The position numbers were made by a program, and so were the translations under genes. From positions 4,275,001 through 4,339,000 of the forward strand of contig NZ_OY761553.1 of assembly GCF_963664735.1 (NCBI RefSeq): 64,000 nucleotides of DNA, written 5' to 3'. The notes beneath the pieces were generated by a model, which ran no database searches, was not told where the DNA came from, and saw nothing but the letters and a program-made list of their open reading frames with translations. Every line of letters begins with the position of its first letter. Position 1 is the stretch's first letter. This stretch comes from an uncultured Cohaesibacter sp. Lineage in GTDB: Bacteria; Pseudomonadota; Alphaproteobacteria; Rhizobiales; Cohaesibacteraceae. Below, piece by piece: positions 35,625-45,058 of the stretch.

Positions 35625-37580
35625 TTAGGCGGTTAGCGATTTGACGAATTCATCAACTTCTGATGTCAAATGTCTGGCTTCAACCAAAAGATCCGAGGCT
35701 GAGTTTTTGACGTCATTTGCAACTTGGGTGGATTGTTCGGCAGCTCTTGAAACTCCATCGATATTGTTCGTTACTGCATAAACGCCGTCGGCTGCATTGT
35801 TCACTCCATCTGCAATAACGCGCGTTGCTTCAGCCTGTTCAGCGATGCCTCCTGAAATCTGGGTGACGATTTCGTCCAGTGACCGGTTGATTTGCGCAAT
35901 GGCATCTATCGCTTCGGCACTCTGGATCGTTGCATTCTGGATGTCGGTAATCTGCGCACTGATTTCAGTTGTCGCTTTTGCGGTCTGGTTGGCCAAGTTC
36001 TTCACCTCGGAAGCAACGACAGCAAAGCCCTTGCCTGCGTCTCCTGCTCGAGCTGCTTCAATGGTGGCATTGAGGGCGAGCAGGTTGGTCTGATCGGCAA
36101 TTTCCTGAATGAGAATGACAATTGCGCCGATTTTCTTTGCTGCATCGGTCAGAGCCTGAATCTGGGTAATCGTGGTGTCCGCAGCCATAACAGCGTCTCT
36201 GGCCTTCTCCGCAGAGAGATCGATTTGACGGCTGATCTCTGTGATGGATTGGTTGAGACCTTCGCTGGCATCGGCGACGGATCGCACAGAGGCGTTGGTT
36301 TCTTCAGAGGCTTGAGAAACTGCAGTGGCCTGGATGCTGGTCTCTTCCGAACTGCCAGACACAACCACGGCAGCCTGTTCCATGGCCTGCGCTCTTTGGG
36401 TCAGAGAGGAGGAAATGCCGCCAATAACTTCTCGGAAGCGCTCGGCGATTTTTGCAGCCTCTTTGACTTTGTGCTCGCGGTCCTGCTCTTCACGGAGTTT
36501 TTGATCCGTTTCGAATTTGGCTTTTTCCTGAGCGTTGCTCTTGAACACATGCAATGCTTTTGCCACGGAGCCGATTTCATCGCGCCGATCTTCGCCACTG
36601 ATTTCGATATCAAGCTGGCCGGAGGCCAACAGTTGCATCTCATGAACCGAGCGGTTGATCGCATTGGAAATGCTTCTGCCAAGATAGACAGCCAAAGCCA
36701 GTGCTGCCAGTGCAAAAATTGCGGCAATGGAAGATAGCCTCCAGAGCTTGCTCTTGAAGCCTTCAATGCGGATGTTCAACATGTCGTCAAGTTCAACAAC
36801 TGTTTTTTGCCAGAGTGTATCTGATGCTTCTACAAATTGCTTTTGGGCTTGAACGAAGTTCTTCTGGGTGTCTTCAGGGATGCCATCGAATAGATCCAGA
36901 CTTTTGTTGGCAAGTGACAAGTAGTGATCCGCTGCTGATTTCAGATCTTCTGATGCCTGTGCAAGTTTGCTACGCCGATCATAATTGCCCTGATGCTCGT
37001 ATATTGTATCGATCGAAGCAAAAGTGCCATCAACCATGTCGCCTAATGCTCCAAGTTCGGAAGCGAGGCGCCTGCGGTTTTTCTCGTTATATACGAATGT
37101 CAAATCACTATGAATCTGAGAAAGCTCTTTGGAGAGCTTGAGCAGTGCCGGCAATTTGACGACGATGACATCCATTGCGTAATAGCTGTCAAGATCGGGA
37201 TCGAGGATCAGGTTGGATTCGTTGCCGACACGGGTGATCAGGTCAACGGTGCCGCTCAAAAGCTTGCTGCTGTCTTTCGTGCTTCCGATCTGGGAGGCCA
37301 GCTGGTTTGCCTCAGAGGTCGAATTCATCCGTTCTCCATAAATGGCGGTCGCATCTTTCAAGGATTGCGTTGATACTGGACCGTCTTCTTCTGTCTTTTG
37401 GGACAGATCTTTAAGTGTTGGCCACAGAGCTTTAAGATATTGATCGCCGTCGTACTCTTTCGATGCAAAGGAAATTTCCTTGTTGCTTTGATTAACGAAC
37501 ATGTAGGCGAGCATTATTGTCGGGATCATAAGTAGCGTTACGATTGTGGCGATCTTGTAAGAAATTTTCATTTTATACAC
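35625..37580 (-). CDS. Methyl-accepting chemotaxis protein
   Basis: 651 residues. Membrane helices at about 9-29 and 281-301 enclose a 250-residue periplasmic helical sensor domain; HAMP domain at about 303-355; signalling domain to the end, with the hairpin [20 protein letters not shown] (about 511-530). No CheR/CheB docking pentapeptide at the C-terminus (ends EFVKSLTA). It would signal to CheA/CheW, which are not in the window. The sensor domain has no recognisable ligand motif. The upstream 323 bases (37581-37903) are AT-rich, presumably hold the divergent promoters, and show nothing else definite. Confidence 0.92.
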   Translation of the reverse strand: MYKMKISYKIATIVTLLMIPTIMLAYMFVNQSNKEISFASKEYDGDQYLKALWPTLKDLSQKTEEDGPVSTQSLKDATAIYGERMNSTSEANQLASQIGSTKDSSKLLSGTVDLITRVGNESNLILDPDLDSYYAMDVIVVKLPALLKLSKELSQIHSDLTFVYNEKNRRRLASELGALGDMVDGTFASIDTIYEHQGNYDRRSKLAQASEDLKSAADHYLSLANKSLDLFDGIPEDTQKNFVQAQKQFVEASDTLWQKTVVELDDMLNIRIEGFKSKLWRLSSIAAIFALAALALAVYLGRSISNAINRSVHEMQLLASGQLDIEISGEDRRDEIGSVAKALHVFKSNAQEKAKFETDQKLREEQDREHKVKEAAKIAERFREVIGGISSSLTQRAQAMEQAAVVVSGSSEETSIQATAVSQASEETNASVRSVADASEGLNQSITEISRQIDLSAEKARDAVMAADTTITQIQALTDAAKKIGAIVILIQEIADQTNLLALNATIEAARAGDAGKGFAVVASEVKNLANQTAKATTEISAQITDIQNATIQSAEAIDAIAQINRSLDEIVTQISGGIAEQAEATRVIADGVNNAADGVYAVTNNIDGVSRAAEQSTQVANDVKNSASDLLVEARHLTSEVDEFVKSLTA

Positions 37581-37903
37581 TCAGGAAGAGAATTATCTTT
37601 TTGATACTATGTAGCTTTTTCATCTATCAATTAATAATGTACTAAGTATCGTGAATTTTGTCATTCGCGTGTAATACATGGCTATTTGTAGATCGTTGCT
37701 TTGTATTAAGTAGAAGTAACTAAAATTCTATATGTGTTGTGACAAGATTATTTCTTCTGAATCAGAGGTGCGCGAAACAAGATAAAACTGCATCTTTTTG
37801 CGGCAATTTGGGAGCTTTGCCTGCGTCAATTTGTTCAGCATAGCAATTGGCTATAATGTGTGCTATTTTGTCGCAGTTTTATGGATAAAGGGAGGAATAT
37901 CGA

Positions 37904-38038
37904 ATGGCAGGACAGGAAAATCCAGTGATGGATTATCAGGAGCACTATAGCACTTACGCTTTATTTGTCGGTCTGATCAAATATGGCAGCATCATTTCTG
38001 TTGCCATTGTGGCCCTGATGGCGCTCACGCTGCTTTGA
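37904..38038 (+). CDS. aa3-type cytochrome c oxidase subunit IV
   Basis: A 44-codon gene, too short for many gene finders. A strong GGGAGG lies ten bases before ATG 37904. The product has the family pattern: a short polar N-terminus with MDYQEHYSTYALFVGLIKYG and one membrane helix (about 27-44) that ends the protein. This matches the bacterial aa3-oxidase subunit IV family (COX4_pro_2), a non-catalytic subunit packed against subunits I and III. In many alphaproteobacteria it is encoded away from the cox operon, as here. Confidence 0.85.
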   Translation: MAGQENPVMDYQEHYSTYALFVGLIKYGSIISVAIVALMALTLL

Positions 38039-38170
38039 TTTTGCGTCAGCCTAGCTCTTGCACGTGACGTGTCTCAAGTCGAAGGGACTGTCTTCGGAAA
38101 TGTATTTCATAGAAGAAAGCGGGCACGGATATGTACTGTGTGCAGGAGCCATCGGCTGGCTTAACGTCAA

Positions 38171-39007
38171 TTAGCTTAGATTTCTAAGCTTGCGCGTCCG
38201 GTTCATGCCATTTACAGCAGGACTGTAATTTGGATTGATGAATTTGGCGCGTGAGAAAGAATCGTAGGCTTTTTCGTAGTTGCCCGCCTTTTCCAGCGCG
38301 ATGCCCTGATTTGTCCAGGCGCGATAGTTTTCGCGGTCCATTCTCACTGCGTTGGAGAAGTCACCAAGAGCGCCGCGCATGTCACCCAGAGCAAGATAGC
38401 TTACGCCACGAGAGTTGAACGCATCCGGATTGGACGCATCGAGACTGAGCGCAAAGGTAAAGTCCTCGATCGCTTGGGTATGGTTGCGTTCTTGCTGGTA
38501 GATCAGGCCGCGATGATAATAGGCGCGTGGGTCGCGCGTTTTCGCAATGATCGCCTGATTATAGTCGGACACGGCTTGTGCGAGCTGCCCGCCAACGCGG
38601 TAGATGTCACCACGTCCGATAAGCGCAACGTCATAAGTCGGGTCAAGCGCAATCGCCTGATTATAATCCGACATAGCGGCCTGAATGTTCCCCATCTTCT
38701 TGTAAATCAATGCCCGGTTTGCAAAGGCCTGATGGAAAGAGGGGTTGAGCTGAATGGCGTGCGAATAATCTTGCAGAGCCAATTGATATTGGCCGGATCG
38801 CCCATAGGCCGTGCCGCGAATGTTATAGGCATTCGGGTCACTAGGGCTTTGGGCAACTACCTGATTGAGAGAAGCGATGTTATCGGCAGTGCCTGCGTTG
38901 CGGTCATAGTCTGCGCCGCTTTGCATGCCAGTCGTCTGGCAAGCCGCCATGGCAATGCAGAGGCCTGAAACCGCAAGGAACGATTTGAAATGTTGCTTGC
39001 TCATCAT
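38171..39007 (-). CDS. TPR-repeat lipoprotein
   Basis: 278 residues. A lipoprotein signal ends in IAMAAC (Cys at about 23), so it should be lipid-anchored in the envelope. At least six tetratricopeptide repeats follow (about 55-265), e.g. NIRGTAYGRSGQYQLALQDY, NRALIYKKMGNIQAAMSDYN, with typical AI/AxxxPxxxxA spacing. Such repeats bind partner proteins. Orthologues occur widely in Rhizobiales without a known role. ATG 39007 is set by GAGG upstream (GAGGTCTCTTG); an in-frame start at 39052 has no site and would bury the signal. Confidence 0.8.
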   Translation of the reverse strand: MMSKQHFKSFLAVSGLCIAMAACQTTGMQSGADYDRNAGTADNIASLNQVVAQSPSDPNAYNIRGTAYGRSGQYQLALQDYSHAIQLNPSFHQAFANRALIYKKMGNIQAAMSDYNQAIALDPTYDVALIGRGDIYRVGGQLAQAVSDYNQAIIAKTRDPRAYYHRGLIYQQERNHTQAIEDFTFALSLDASNPDAFNSRGVSYLALGDMRGALGDFSNAVRMDRENYRAWTNQGIALEKAGNYEKAYDSFSRAKFINPNYSPAVNGMNRTRKLRNLS

Positions 39008-39228
39008 CAAGAGACCTCGTTCGATATGCCTTACTGCAAAGCTGTTTTTCATCAGCTGTTATTCTCAAACCAGTCTGTCCAAATTAGGGCAAAGCCATCG
39101 AAAATATTTGAGGAATTTTTAAACAAATAGATTTCGACAGTTAGAAAGGTTTGGAAGTCGTTCTGCTTGGAGCCGGACTTGCCTTGGGCTGTTCATATCA
39201 AGCCCAATTCATGAAGAACAGTCAACAT

Positions 39229-39262
39229 AATAAAACGAGATCAGGCCCCTTGGGGACCTGAT
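39229..39262 (-). terminator. Rho-independent terminator downstream of rpsU
   Basis: On the minus strand ATCAGG-CCCC pairs with GGGG-CCTGAT (39240-39262), then CTCGTTTTATT. The 395-base space 39008-39402 also has a hairpin TTGCGC/GCGCAA (39374-39379 with 39392-39397) right after the rpsU stop. No other feature is supported there. Confidence 0.65.
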
Positions 39263-39402
39263 GTCGAATTATTGACCTGGCATATGCATGAAATCATACG
39301 GAGCTAGGCTGAAACTGCTCTGCATCCGCTCAACGAAAGAGCGGTATATCCGATCTAGACTGGGTCTATCGCATTGCGCAGAGAGGTCTCCGCGCAAGGA
39401 TA

Positions 39403-39630
39403 TTAATGACCACGGCCCTTTGATGGAAGCAGACCTTCACGCTGAAGACGCTTGCGAGCCAGCTTGCGTGCACGGCGCACAGCTTCAGCTTTTTCACGGG
39501 CCTTCTTCTCGGAAGGTTTTTCATAGAAATTCCGCATTTTCATTTCGCGGAATACGCCTTCACGCTGGAGTTTCTTTTTCAGCGCCTTCAAGGCTTGGTC
39601 AACATTGTTATCGCGGACGAGTACCTGCAC
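39403..39630 (-). CDS. rpsU: 30S ribosomal protein S21
   Basis: 75 residues, complete: [20 protein letters not shown] start, then a long basic helix ([17 protein letters not shown]) and the C-terminal LLPSKGRGH. It joins late on the platform of the small subunit near the anti-Shine-Dalgarno. The length and sequence fit rhizobial S21. It lies 156 bases downstream of purK on the same strand and probably has its own promoter. Confidence 0.95.
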   Translation of the reverse strand: MQVLVRDNNVDQALKALKKKLQREGVFREMKMRNFYEKPSEKKAREKAEAVRRARKLARKRLQREGLLPSKGRGH

Positions 39631-39786
39631 GCGTCAATCCCTAAGTTCGTGATGTTTGGATTTTCTAAAAAAAATCGGTCACCGCCTCGGCAGCGCCCGA
39701 ACTTTGATCGGCGTTCTACCAGACCAACGGATGCTTGTCCATAGTAAGTGGTCTGTTTTGAGGAAAAAACACCGAAAAGTAGGAGA

Positions 39787-40869
39787 TTAGCCCTTCTTTA
39801 TCGGTGTTATATGGTTGGCATGTCCCATTTTTCTGCCGTCTCTTGTCTCTGCCTTGCCATAGGAATGGAAAGACGTGGCCGGGCTGGAAAGCAACTCTTC
39901 ACGACGCTCAATGTCTTCACCGATCAGATTCGTCATGACAACGTCGCTATGGCGCGTTGTATCGCCAAGTGGCCATCCTGCGACGGCACGGATATGCTGT
40001 TCAAACTGGGAAACCAGACAGGCGCTTTCGGTCCAGTGGCCTGAATTGTGGACCCTTGGGGCCATTTCGTTTGCCACAAGCCTTTTCTCGAAGGTCTCCG
40101 GCAACAGGAACAATTCCACAGCCAGAACGCCAACATAATCGAGTGCTTCGGCCACTTGCTCACCGATTTTTCGAGCTTCGGCCGCTACGCCGTCGCTGAT
40201 GGCGGCTGGAACTGTTGTGGTATTCAGGATCTGATGCTTGTGAACATTTTCAGCGATGTCATAGGAAACGATCTGCCCTTTTTCGTTGCGCGCTGCGATG
40301 ACGGAAATTTCACGCTCGAAGGGAACAAATGATTCCAGAATGGCAGGTTGCGCACCAATGGCGTCAAATGCGCCTTCCACATCCTCTATTTTCTTGAGAA
40401 AGGCCTGGCCCTTGCCGTCATAGCCGAAGCGCCGGGTTTTCAGCATGGCTGGCAGGCCAACAGTCTCTACCGCCTCCAGCAAGCTCTCTTGCGATGTGAC
40501 ATCAAAGAAATTTGCAGTCTGGATACCAATGGATTTGAAGAAGTTCTTTTCGGTCAAACGGTCCTGAGATGTTCTCAGCACATTGTCATTGGGTAAAACC
40601 GGTAGGCGCTTTTTCAAAAATTCCACGGTGGGGGCTGGGATATTTTCAAACTCGTAGGTTACCCGTTGAACCGATTGGGCGAATGCTTCAAGCGCTTTTT
40701 CATCTTCGTAATCGGCACAAGTATGATAGGCGGTTACATCGAAGGCTGGGCTGTTTGGGTCCGGACAGTAGATGTGGGTTTTGAGACCAAGCCGACTAGC
40801 CGCCAGAGCCATCATGCGGCCAAGCTGACCACCACCCAAGATGCCGATTGTGTCGCCAGGATTAAGCAT
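39787..40869 (-). CDS. purK: N5-carboxyaminoimidazole ribonucleotide synthase
   Basis: 360-residue ATP-grasp enzyme. It starts with GDTIGILGGGQLGRMMA (nucleotide-fold N-terminal domain), then the ATP-grasp core with LKTRRFGYDGKGQA, EREISVIAARNEKGQ and NEMAPRVHNSGHWT. It converts AIR, bicarbonate and ATP to N5-CAIR in purine synthesis, the substrate of PurE. It follows purE by 26 bases on the same strand; the two form an operon. Confidence 0.95.
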   Translation of the reverse strand: MLNPGDTIGILGGGQLGRMMALAASRLGLKTHIYCPDPNSPAFDVTAYHTCADYEDEKALEAFAQSVQRVTYEFENIPAPTVEFLKKRLPVLPNDNVLRTSQDRLTEKNFFKSIGIQTANFFDVTSQESLLEAVETVGLPAMLKTRRFGYDGKGQAFLKKIEDVEGAFDAIGAQPAILESFVPFEREISVIAARNEKGQIVSYDIAENVHKHQILNTTTVPAAISDGVAAEARKIGEQVAEALDYVGVLAVELFLLPETFEKRLVANEMAPRVHNSGHWTESACLVSQFEQHIRAVAGWPLGDTTRHSDVVMTNLIGEDIERREELLSSPATSFHSYGKAETRDGRKMGHANHITPIKKG

Positions 40870-40895
40870 GTCATTCGCCTTTTTCTTGAATAGAG

Positions 40896-41396
40896 TTAAG
40901 CCTCTTCATTAACCGGAGCAAGAGCGATGGAGTCCGATTGCTCCTTGCGCCAGTTATCGAGGCGGGCTGCAAGATCTTCGTCGGTGGTGGCAAGAATTGC
41001 AACGGCCATCAAACCTGCATTGACTGCGCCTGCCCGTCCGATGGCCAGAGTGCCCACGGGGATGCCTGCTGGCATCTGAACAATGGAGAGCAGGGAATCC
41101 TGTCCGCTGAGGGCCTTGGACTGGACAGGAACACCCAGAACCGGAAGAGAGGTCATCGCTGCCGTCATGCCGGGCAAATGTGCCGCGCCGCCAGCGCCTG
41201 CGATGATCACCTTGAAGCCGTTCGCTCTTGCCGACTTGGCAAAGTCGGCCATGCGATCAGGCGTCCTGTGGGCAGAGATGATTTTCGCTTCGTAACGCAC
41301 ACCCAGTGTGTCGAGAATATCCGCTGCGTTTTTCATCGTTGGCCAGTCTGACTGGCTTCCCATGATGATTGCTACAGGACAGTCAGAGTGAGTCAT
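40896..41396 (-). CDS. purE: N5-carboxyaminoimidazole ribonucleotide mutase
   Basis: 166 residues, class I PurE. Conserved elements: [22 protein letters not shown] and [14 protein letters not shown], plus [16 protein letters not shown]. It converts N5-CAIR to CAIR. First gene of purEK. The 260 bases upstream (41397-41656) contain no gene I can support. Confidence 0.95.
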   Translation of the reverse strand: MTHSDCPVAIIMGSQSDWPTMKNAADILDTLGVRYEAKIISAHRTPDRMADFAKSARANGFKVIIAGAGGAAHLPGMTAAMTSLPVLGVPVQSKALSGQDSLLSIVQMPAGIPVGTLAIGRAGAVNAGLMAVAILATTDEDLAARLDNWRKEQSDSIALAPVNEEA

Positions 41397-41656
41397 GATT
41401 GGCCTCCGGTAAGCTTGCGCATTGTTTTAATAGAACAGTCAGAGTAATCGAATGGTTCCCTCTGATGATCAAAAATTTCTCATGTCATTTGGATTAAATC
41501 AATTCCGAAAAGGGCGGTTTCCCTAAGGATTGGCCCAAATGCGGAAGTGGCGCAGTATAGACAAGTTCATGTGAGGAACAAGTCGAAATATGTGTACAAA
41601 ATGTAGGTAAATGATGCCGAACCATTAACGCTGCGACGATGTGCGCATCGTAAGAA

Positions 41657-41863
41657 TTACGCAATAATGTTGGGAAAAAGTTCGTTCTCAAGACGCTCGA
41701 TTTCGTCTTTCAAAAGAAGTTTTTTCTTCTTCATGCGTTGAATTGGTAATGCGTTTCCACCAGGGCGTGCTTCAAGCGCCTGAATGGCCAGATCCAGATC
41801 ACTATGTTCGGTTCGCAGATGTGTCAGCTGGGTGCGAATTTGCGCTTCTTTTTCTGGTGTCAT
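41657..41863 (-). CDS. DUF465 family small protein
   Basis: 68 residues, all alpha-helical and charged: LRTEHSDLDLAIQALE then MKKKKLLLKDEIERLENEL, the DUF465 (YdcH-like) pattern of two helices around a short turn. The function is unknown. A second DUF465 gene lies 201 bases away in divergent orientation, so the AT-rich gap (41864-42064) holds both promoters. Confidence 0.85.
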   Translation of the reverse strand: MTPEKEAQIRTQLTHLRTEHSDLDLAIQALEARPGGNALPIQRMKKKKLLLKDEIERLENELFPNIIA

Positions 41864-42064
41864 GATTTTTGTCTTGTTGGATAAAATTTAGACTTTTCAA
41901 TAGATTAATCGCGCCTTCAATGCAAGCACGACCATATGCTATATGCAAAGATGTAATCAAAGGTAAAAATTAATTTTGCCCTATCTGTTTAAAAAATAGA
42001 GAGTCGACAGTATGTAATATGTATGACACAATTAAGTGTCTCAACCGAACCTATGGAGGTGTTC

Positions 42065-42235
42065 ATGTCGTTAGATTCTCGAATCCAAGAATTGCAGCGT
42101 AAGCACGATGAATTGGATAAGGAAATTGAAGAAGCCGTCACCCACCCTTCTATTGATGACCTCGAGATTGCGGAGATGAAACGACGAAAATTGAGTATGA
42201 AAGACGAAATCGCGCAGCTTAGGACTGCCAGCTGA
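42065..42235 (+). CDS. DUF465 family small protein (second copy)
   Basis: 56 residues, starting MSLDSRIQELQRKHDELDKE and containing EMKRRKLSMKDEIAQL, the DUF465 pattern. ATG 42065 is decided by GGAGG six bases upstream; the frame extends to 42023 but without a site. Similar to its divergent neighbour at the level of family only; the two differ at the N-terminus. It ends with a strong terminator. Confidence 0.85.
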   Translation: MSLDSRIQELQRKHDELDKEIEEAVTHPSIDDLEIAEMKRRKLSMKDEIAQLRTAS

Positions 42236-42260
42236 TCCGGCTATTATACTCCATTGATGA

Positions 42261-42289
42261 AGCCGCGGGCCGCCTCCGCGGCTTTTTTA
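42261..42289 (+). terminator. Rho-independent terminator after the second DUF465 gene
   Basis: AGCCGCGG (42261-42268) pairs with CCGCGGCT (42276-42283), followed by six T. Confidence 0.85.
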
Positions 42290-42399
42290 TTGCTTGTTAT
42301 TTGAAAAAGGAAGTGTGCGAAGAAAACACGGGGCAGTCTGCAGGAAGTTCTGCTATTCCTTTTGGTTGTTTCTTGAGCGTATTACCTTCACTGTTTCAC

Positions 42400-44028
42400 T
42401 TACAATGCTTTTGCCTTTTTCCTCAGCAGGTATGTTTTGACTTTACCAGCTGGGGACATGGGCAACGTTCCGAAGATGACTTTTTCCGGAACTTTATAAT
42501 GAGCGAGATGTGTTCTGCACCACTTGATGAGTTCTTCTTCGCTCGCTTCCAGTCCCTCGGTCAGCTCGACGAATGCGCAGGGGCGTTCGCCCCATTTTTC
42601 GTCTGGCATGGCCACGACTGCGGCAGCCTCTACTGATGGGTGCTTATACAAGGCATCTTCGACTTCAGAAGCGGAAATATTCTCACCTCCCGACATGATG
42701 ATTTCCTTGCTGCGGTCCCGTAGCTCCAGATAGCCATCCGGATGCATTACGGCAAGGTCGCCAGAGTGGAACCAACCATCATAGAAGCTCTGATTGGTTG
42801 CCCCTTCATTTTGCAAATAACCTTTCATGAGGGTATTGCCTCTGAACATCACCTCGCCGGGGGTCTCGCCATCGGCAGGAACGGGCTCCATGGTGTGGGG
42901 AAGCATTACAGCGACATCCTCAAGCGCAGGGTAGCGGACGCCTTGACGGGCCATTTTTGTTGCGCGTTCAGCATCGGACAACAAGTCCCAATCGCTTCTC
43001 CAGGTGTTGATGACAGACGGTCCATAGGTCTCTGTCAGGCCATAGACGTGGGTCAGTCTGAAGCCGAGGTCTCTCATCCCTTCTTGCACTTCTCTTGGTG
43101 GTGGTGCTGCTGAAGTAATGAAATGGACCTCTTGCGAAAGGGGCTGCTTTTCTTCTGTGCTCGCGCCGAGCAGGATCGACATGACAACCGGAGCACCGCA
43201 AAGGAGGGTTACTTTCTCGGTGTTTATCGCTTCAAATATCTGCGCTGCACGGACTTGTCTCAGACAGATATGGGTTCCGGCGACAAGAGAGAGCGTCCAT
43301 GGAAAGGACCAGCCATTGCAATGGAACATGGGTAGGGTCCACAAAAAAACCGGATGCTTGCCCAATTCTGCCGTGATGACATTTGAATAGCCCATGAGAT
43401 AGGCACCGCGATGATGATAAACCGCGCCTTTGGGGTCGCCAGTGGTGCCAGAGGTGTAATTGAGGGCGATGGCATCCCATTCATCGCTTACCCCCGGCCA
43501 ACGGAACGAGGGGGCGCCTTCCAGAAGCAGGTTCTCATATTCCAACTCGCCGATGAACGGGCCCTCTTCGGGATAAGTCGGGTCGTCATATTGAACGATG
43601 ACAGGGTCAATGTCGATCAAGTCGATTGCTGCGCGCATAACCGGGGCAAATTCCTTGTCGACAATTATGAGCTTTGAGCCCGCATGTTCTAGCTGAAAAG
43701 CGATGAGTGCAGCGTCGAGCCTCGTGTTGACGGTGTGCAACACAGCACCGATCATGGGGGCGCCATAGTGGATTTCCAGCATCGGAGGTACGTTGGGCAA
43801 CATGACCGAGATAACGTCGCCTTGCTCTATGCCGCGCGCGCCAAGAGCTGACGCCAGCTGTCGACACCGCGTGAAGAAATCCTTGTAATTCTTGCGAACT
43901 TCGCCATGAACCCATGCTGTCTGATCCGGGTAGATGGTCGCAGCTCTTTCCAGAAACGATACCGGAGACAGGGGGACATAGTTTGCAGGATTCTGGTCGA
44001 GGTGATTTGAAAAGCGATTTCCAGCCAT
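42400..44028 (-). CDS. Acyl-CoA synthetase (AMP-binding, AlkK/DmdB-like)
   Basis: 542 residues of the adenylate-forming family. The P-loop-like YTSGTTGDPKGAVYHHRG, the HVYGLTETYGPS motif, WFHSGDLAVMHPDGYLELRDRSK and the catalytic C-terminal lysine in SPAGKVKTYLLRKK are present. The MFHCNGWSFPW stretch is shared with medium-chain acyl-CoA and 3-methylmercaptopropionyl-CoA (DmdB) ligases, so the substrate is a medium or branched acid. ATG 44028 (MAGNRF) has GGGAGG upstream; longer starts have none. No other dmd genes are in view. Confidence 0.9.
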   Translation of the reverse strand: MAGNRFSNHLDQNPANYVPLSPVSFLERAATIYPDQTAWVHGEVRKNYKDFFTRCRQLASALGARGIEQGDVISVMLPNVPPMLEIHYGAPMIGAVLHTVNTRLDAALIAFQLEHAGSKLIIVDKEFAPVMRAAIDLIDIDPVIVQYDDPTYPEEGPFIGELEYENLLLEGAPSFRWPGVSDEWDAIALNYTSGTTGDPKGAVYHHRGAYLMGYSNVITAELGKHPVFLWTLPMFHCNGWSFPWTLSLVAGTHICLRQVRAAQIFEAINTEKVTLLCGAPVVMSILLGASTEEKQPLSQEVHFITSAAPPPREVQEGMRDLGFRLTHVYGLTETYGPSVINTWRSDWDLLSDAERATKMARQGVRYPALEDVAVMLPHTMEPVPADGETPGEVMFRGNTLMKGYLQNEGATNQSFYDGWFHSGDLAVMHPDGYLELRDRSKEIIMSGGENISASEVEDALYKHPSVEAAAVVAMPDEKWGERPCAFVELTEGLEASEEELIKWCRTHLAHYKVPEKVIFGTLPMSPAGKVKTYLLRKKAKAL

Positions 44029-44139
44029 GTCCGAGTGCCTCCCTGTTTGTTTTTCGTAAGGACATTCCCTATGAACCATCAAAACTGAGGAATGCTTTTG
44101 TTTCAATTGGCCATTTGGCTTTGTTTCACCTGAATATGA

Positions 44140-44895
44140 TCAAAGAAACTGGGAGATACTGTCAAAACACAATTTGATCGAGATGAGGAACATGGCGGCA
44201 TAGGAAATGCGGTAGAATGCGCTTTGATCCAGCCGCTTTACCAAATAGATGCCGATCATTGTGCCCACCGGAGCGAAGGGGACCAGCGCGAGGGTTGTCC
44301 AAAGGTTCTGGGCTGAAAACTGTCCCAGAGCAAAATACGGGACAAGCTTGATCGTGTTGACCGTGGCGAAGAAATAAACGGACGTTGCGGCAAAAACCAA
44401 TGGCTTGAGGCCAAGCGGCAGTGTGTGAATCTGATAAGTGGGGCCCCCAGCATGGGCGATGAAGCTGGTCAATCCTGTTGCAGCCCCCCAAATGGCAGCA
44501 GAAACAGGGCCGCGTGTCGTGAGCGTTTGTTTCTTAATTGCACGCCAGGCATAGTTGGCGACAAAGAAGAGGGCTGTCAGGCCGACCAACAGGCGGATGA
44601 CATGCTCATTGAGATATCCGGCCAGCAACCAGCCAATGGCTATGCCGATTATGGCAAATGGCAGCATGCTCTTGAGCACATGCCAGTCTGCTTTGCCTCG
44701 ATAGGCAAAGATGCCGACAAAATCCATGCAAATGAGAATGGGTAACAGGATCGCGGCAGCCTGCACCGGCGATATGATGAGCGATAGAAGAGGGACGCCA
44801 AGCATTGCCAGAGGAGAACAAAATCCTCCTTTGGCGATTCCGACAAGGATAATGGCCGGTATTGCTGCAATATAGAAGGAAAGATCCGTAATCAT
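44140..44895 (-). CDS. TSUP-family (TauE/SafE) membrane transporter
   Basis: 251 residues with about eight membrane segments in two repeats. The family start IAAIPAIILVGIAKGGFCSP and the second repeat SFIAHAGGPTYQIHTLPL are typical. Members export sulfite, sulfoacetate or other anions; the substrate here cannot be assigned. It lies 111 bases upstream of the acyl-CoA synthetase on the same strand, so the two may share a transcript. Confidence 0.85.
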   Translation of the reverse strand: MITDLSFYIAAIPAIILVGIAKGGFCSPLAMLGVPLLSLIISPVQAAAILLPILICMDFVGIFAYRGKADWHVLKSMLPFAIIGIAIGWLLAGYLNEHVIRLLVGLTALFFVANYAWRAIKKQTLTTRGPVSAAIWGAATGLTSFIAHAGGPTYQIHTLPLGLKPLVFAATSVYFFATVNTIKLVPYFALGQFSAQNLWTTLALVPFAPVGTMIGIYLVKRLDQSAFYRISYAAMFLISIKLCFDSISQFL

Positions 44896-45058
44896 GAGGT
44901 GTTTCTTGCTTTGCGAAGCGATTTAGTCATGTCAATACTGGTCAGATACAGCAAAAAGTCGAACAATATTAAATACTAAACCCTTCTTTCGCCGAATAGA
45001 CCATTCCTCTGGGCACAGGTAATCATAAGTGAAATGGTTTAACCGCTGGGAGACTCTA

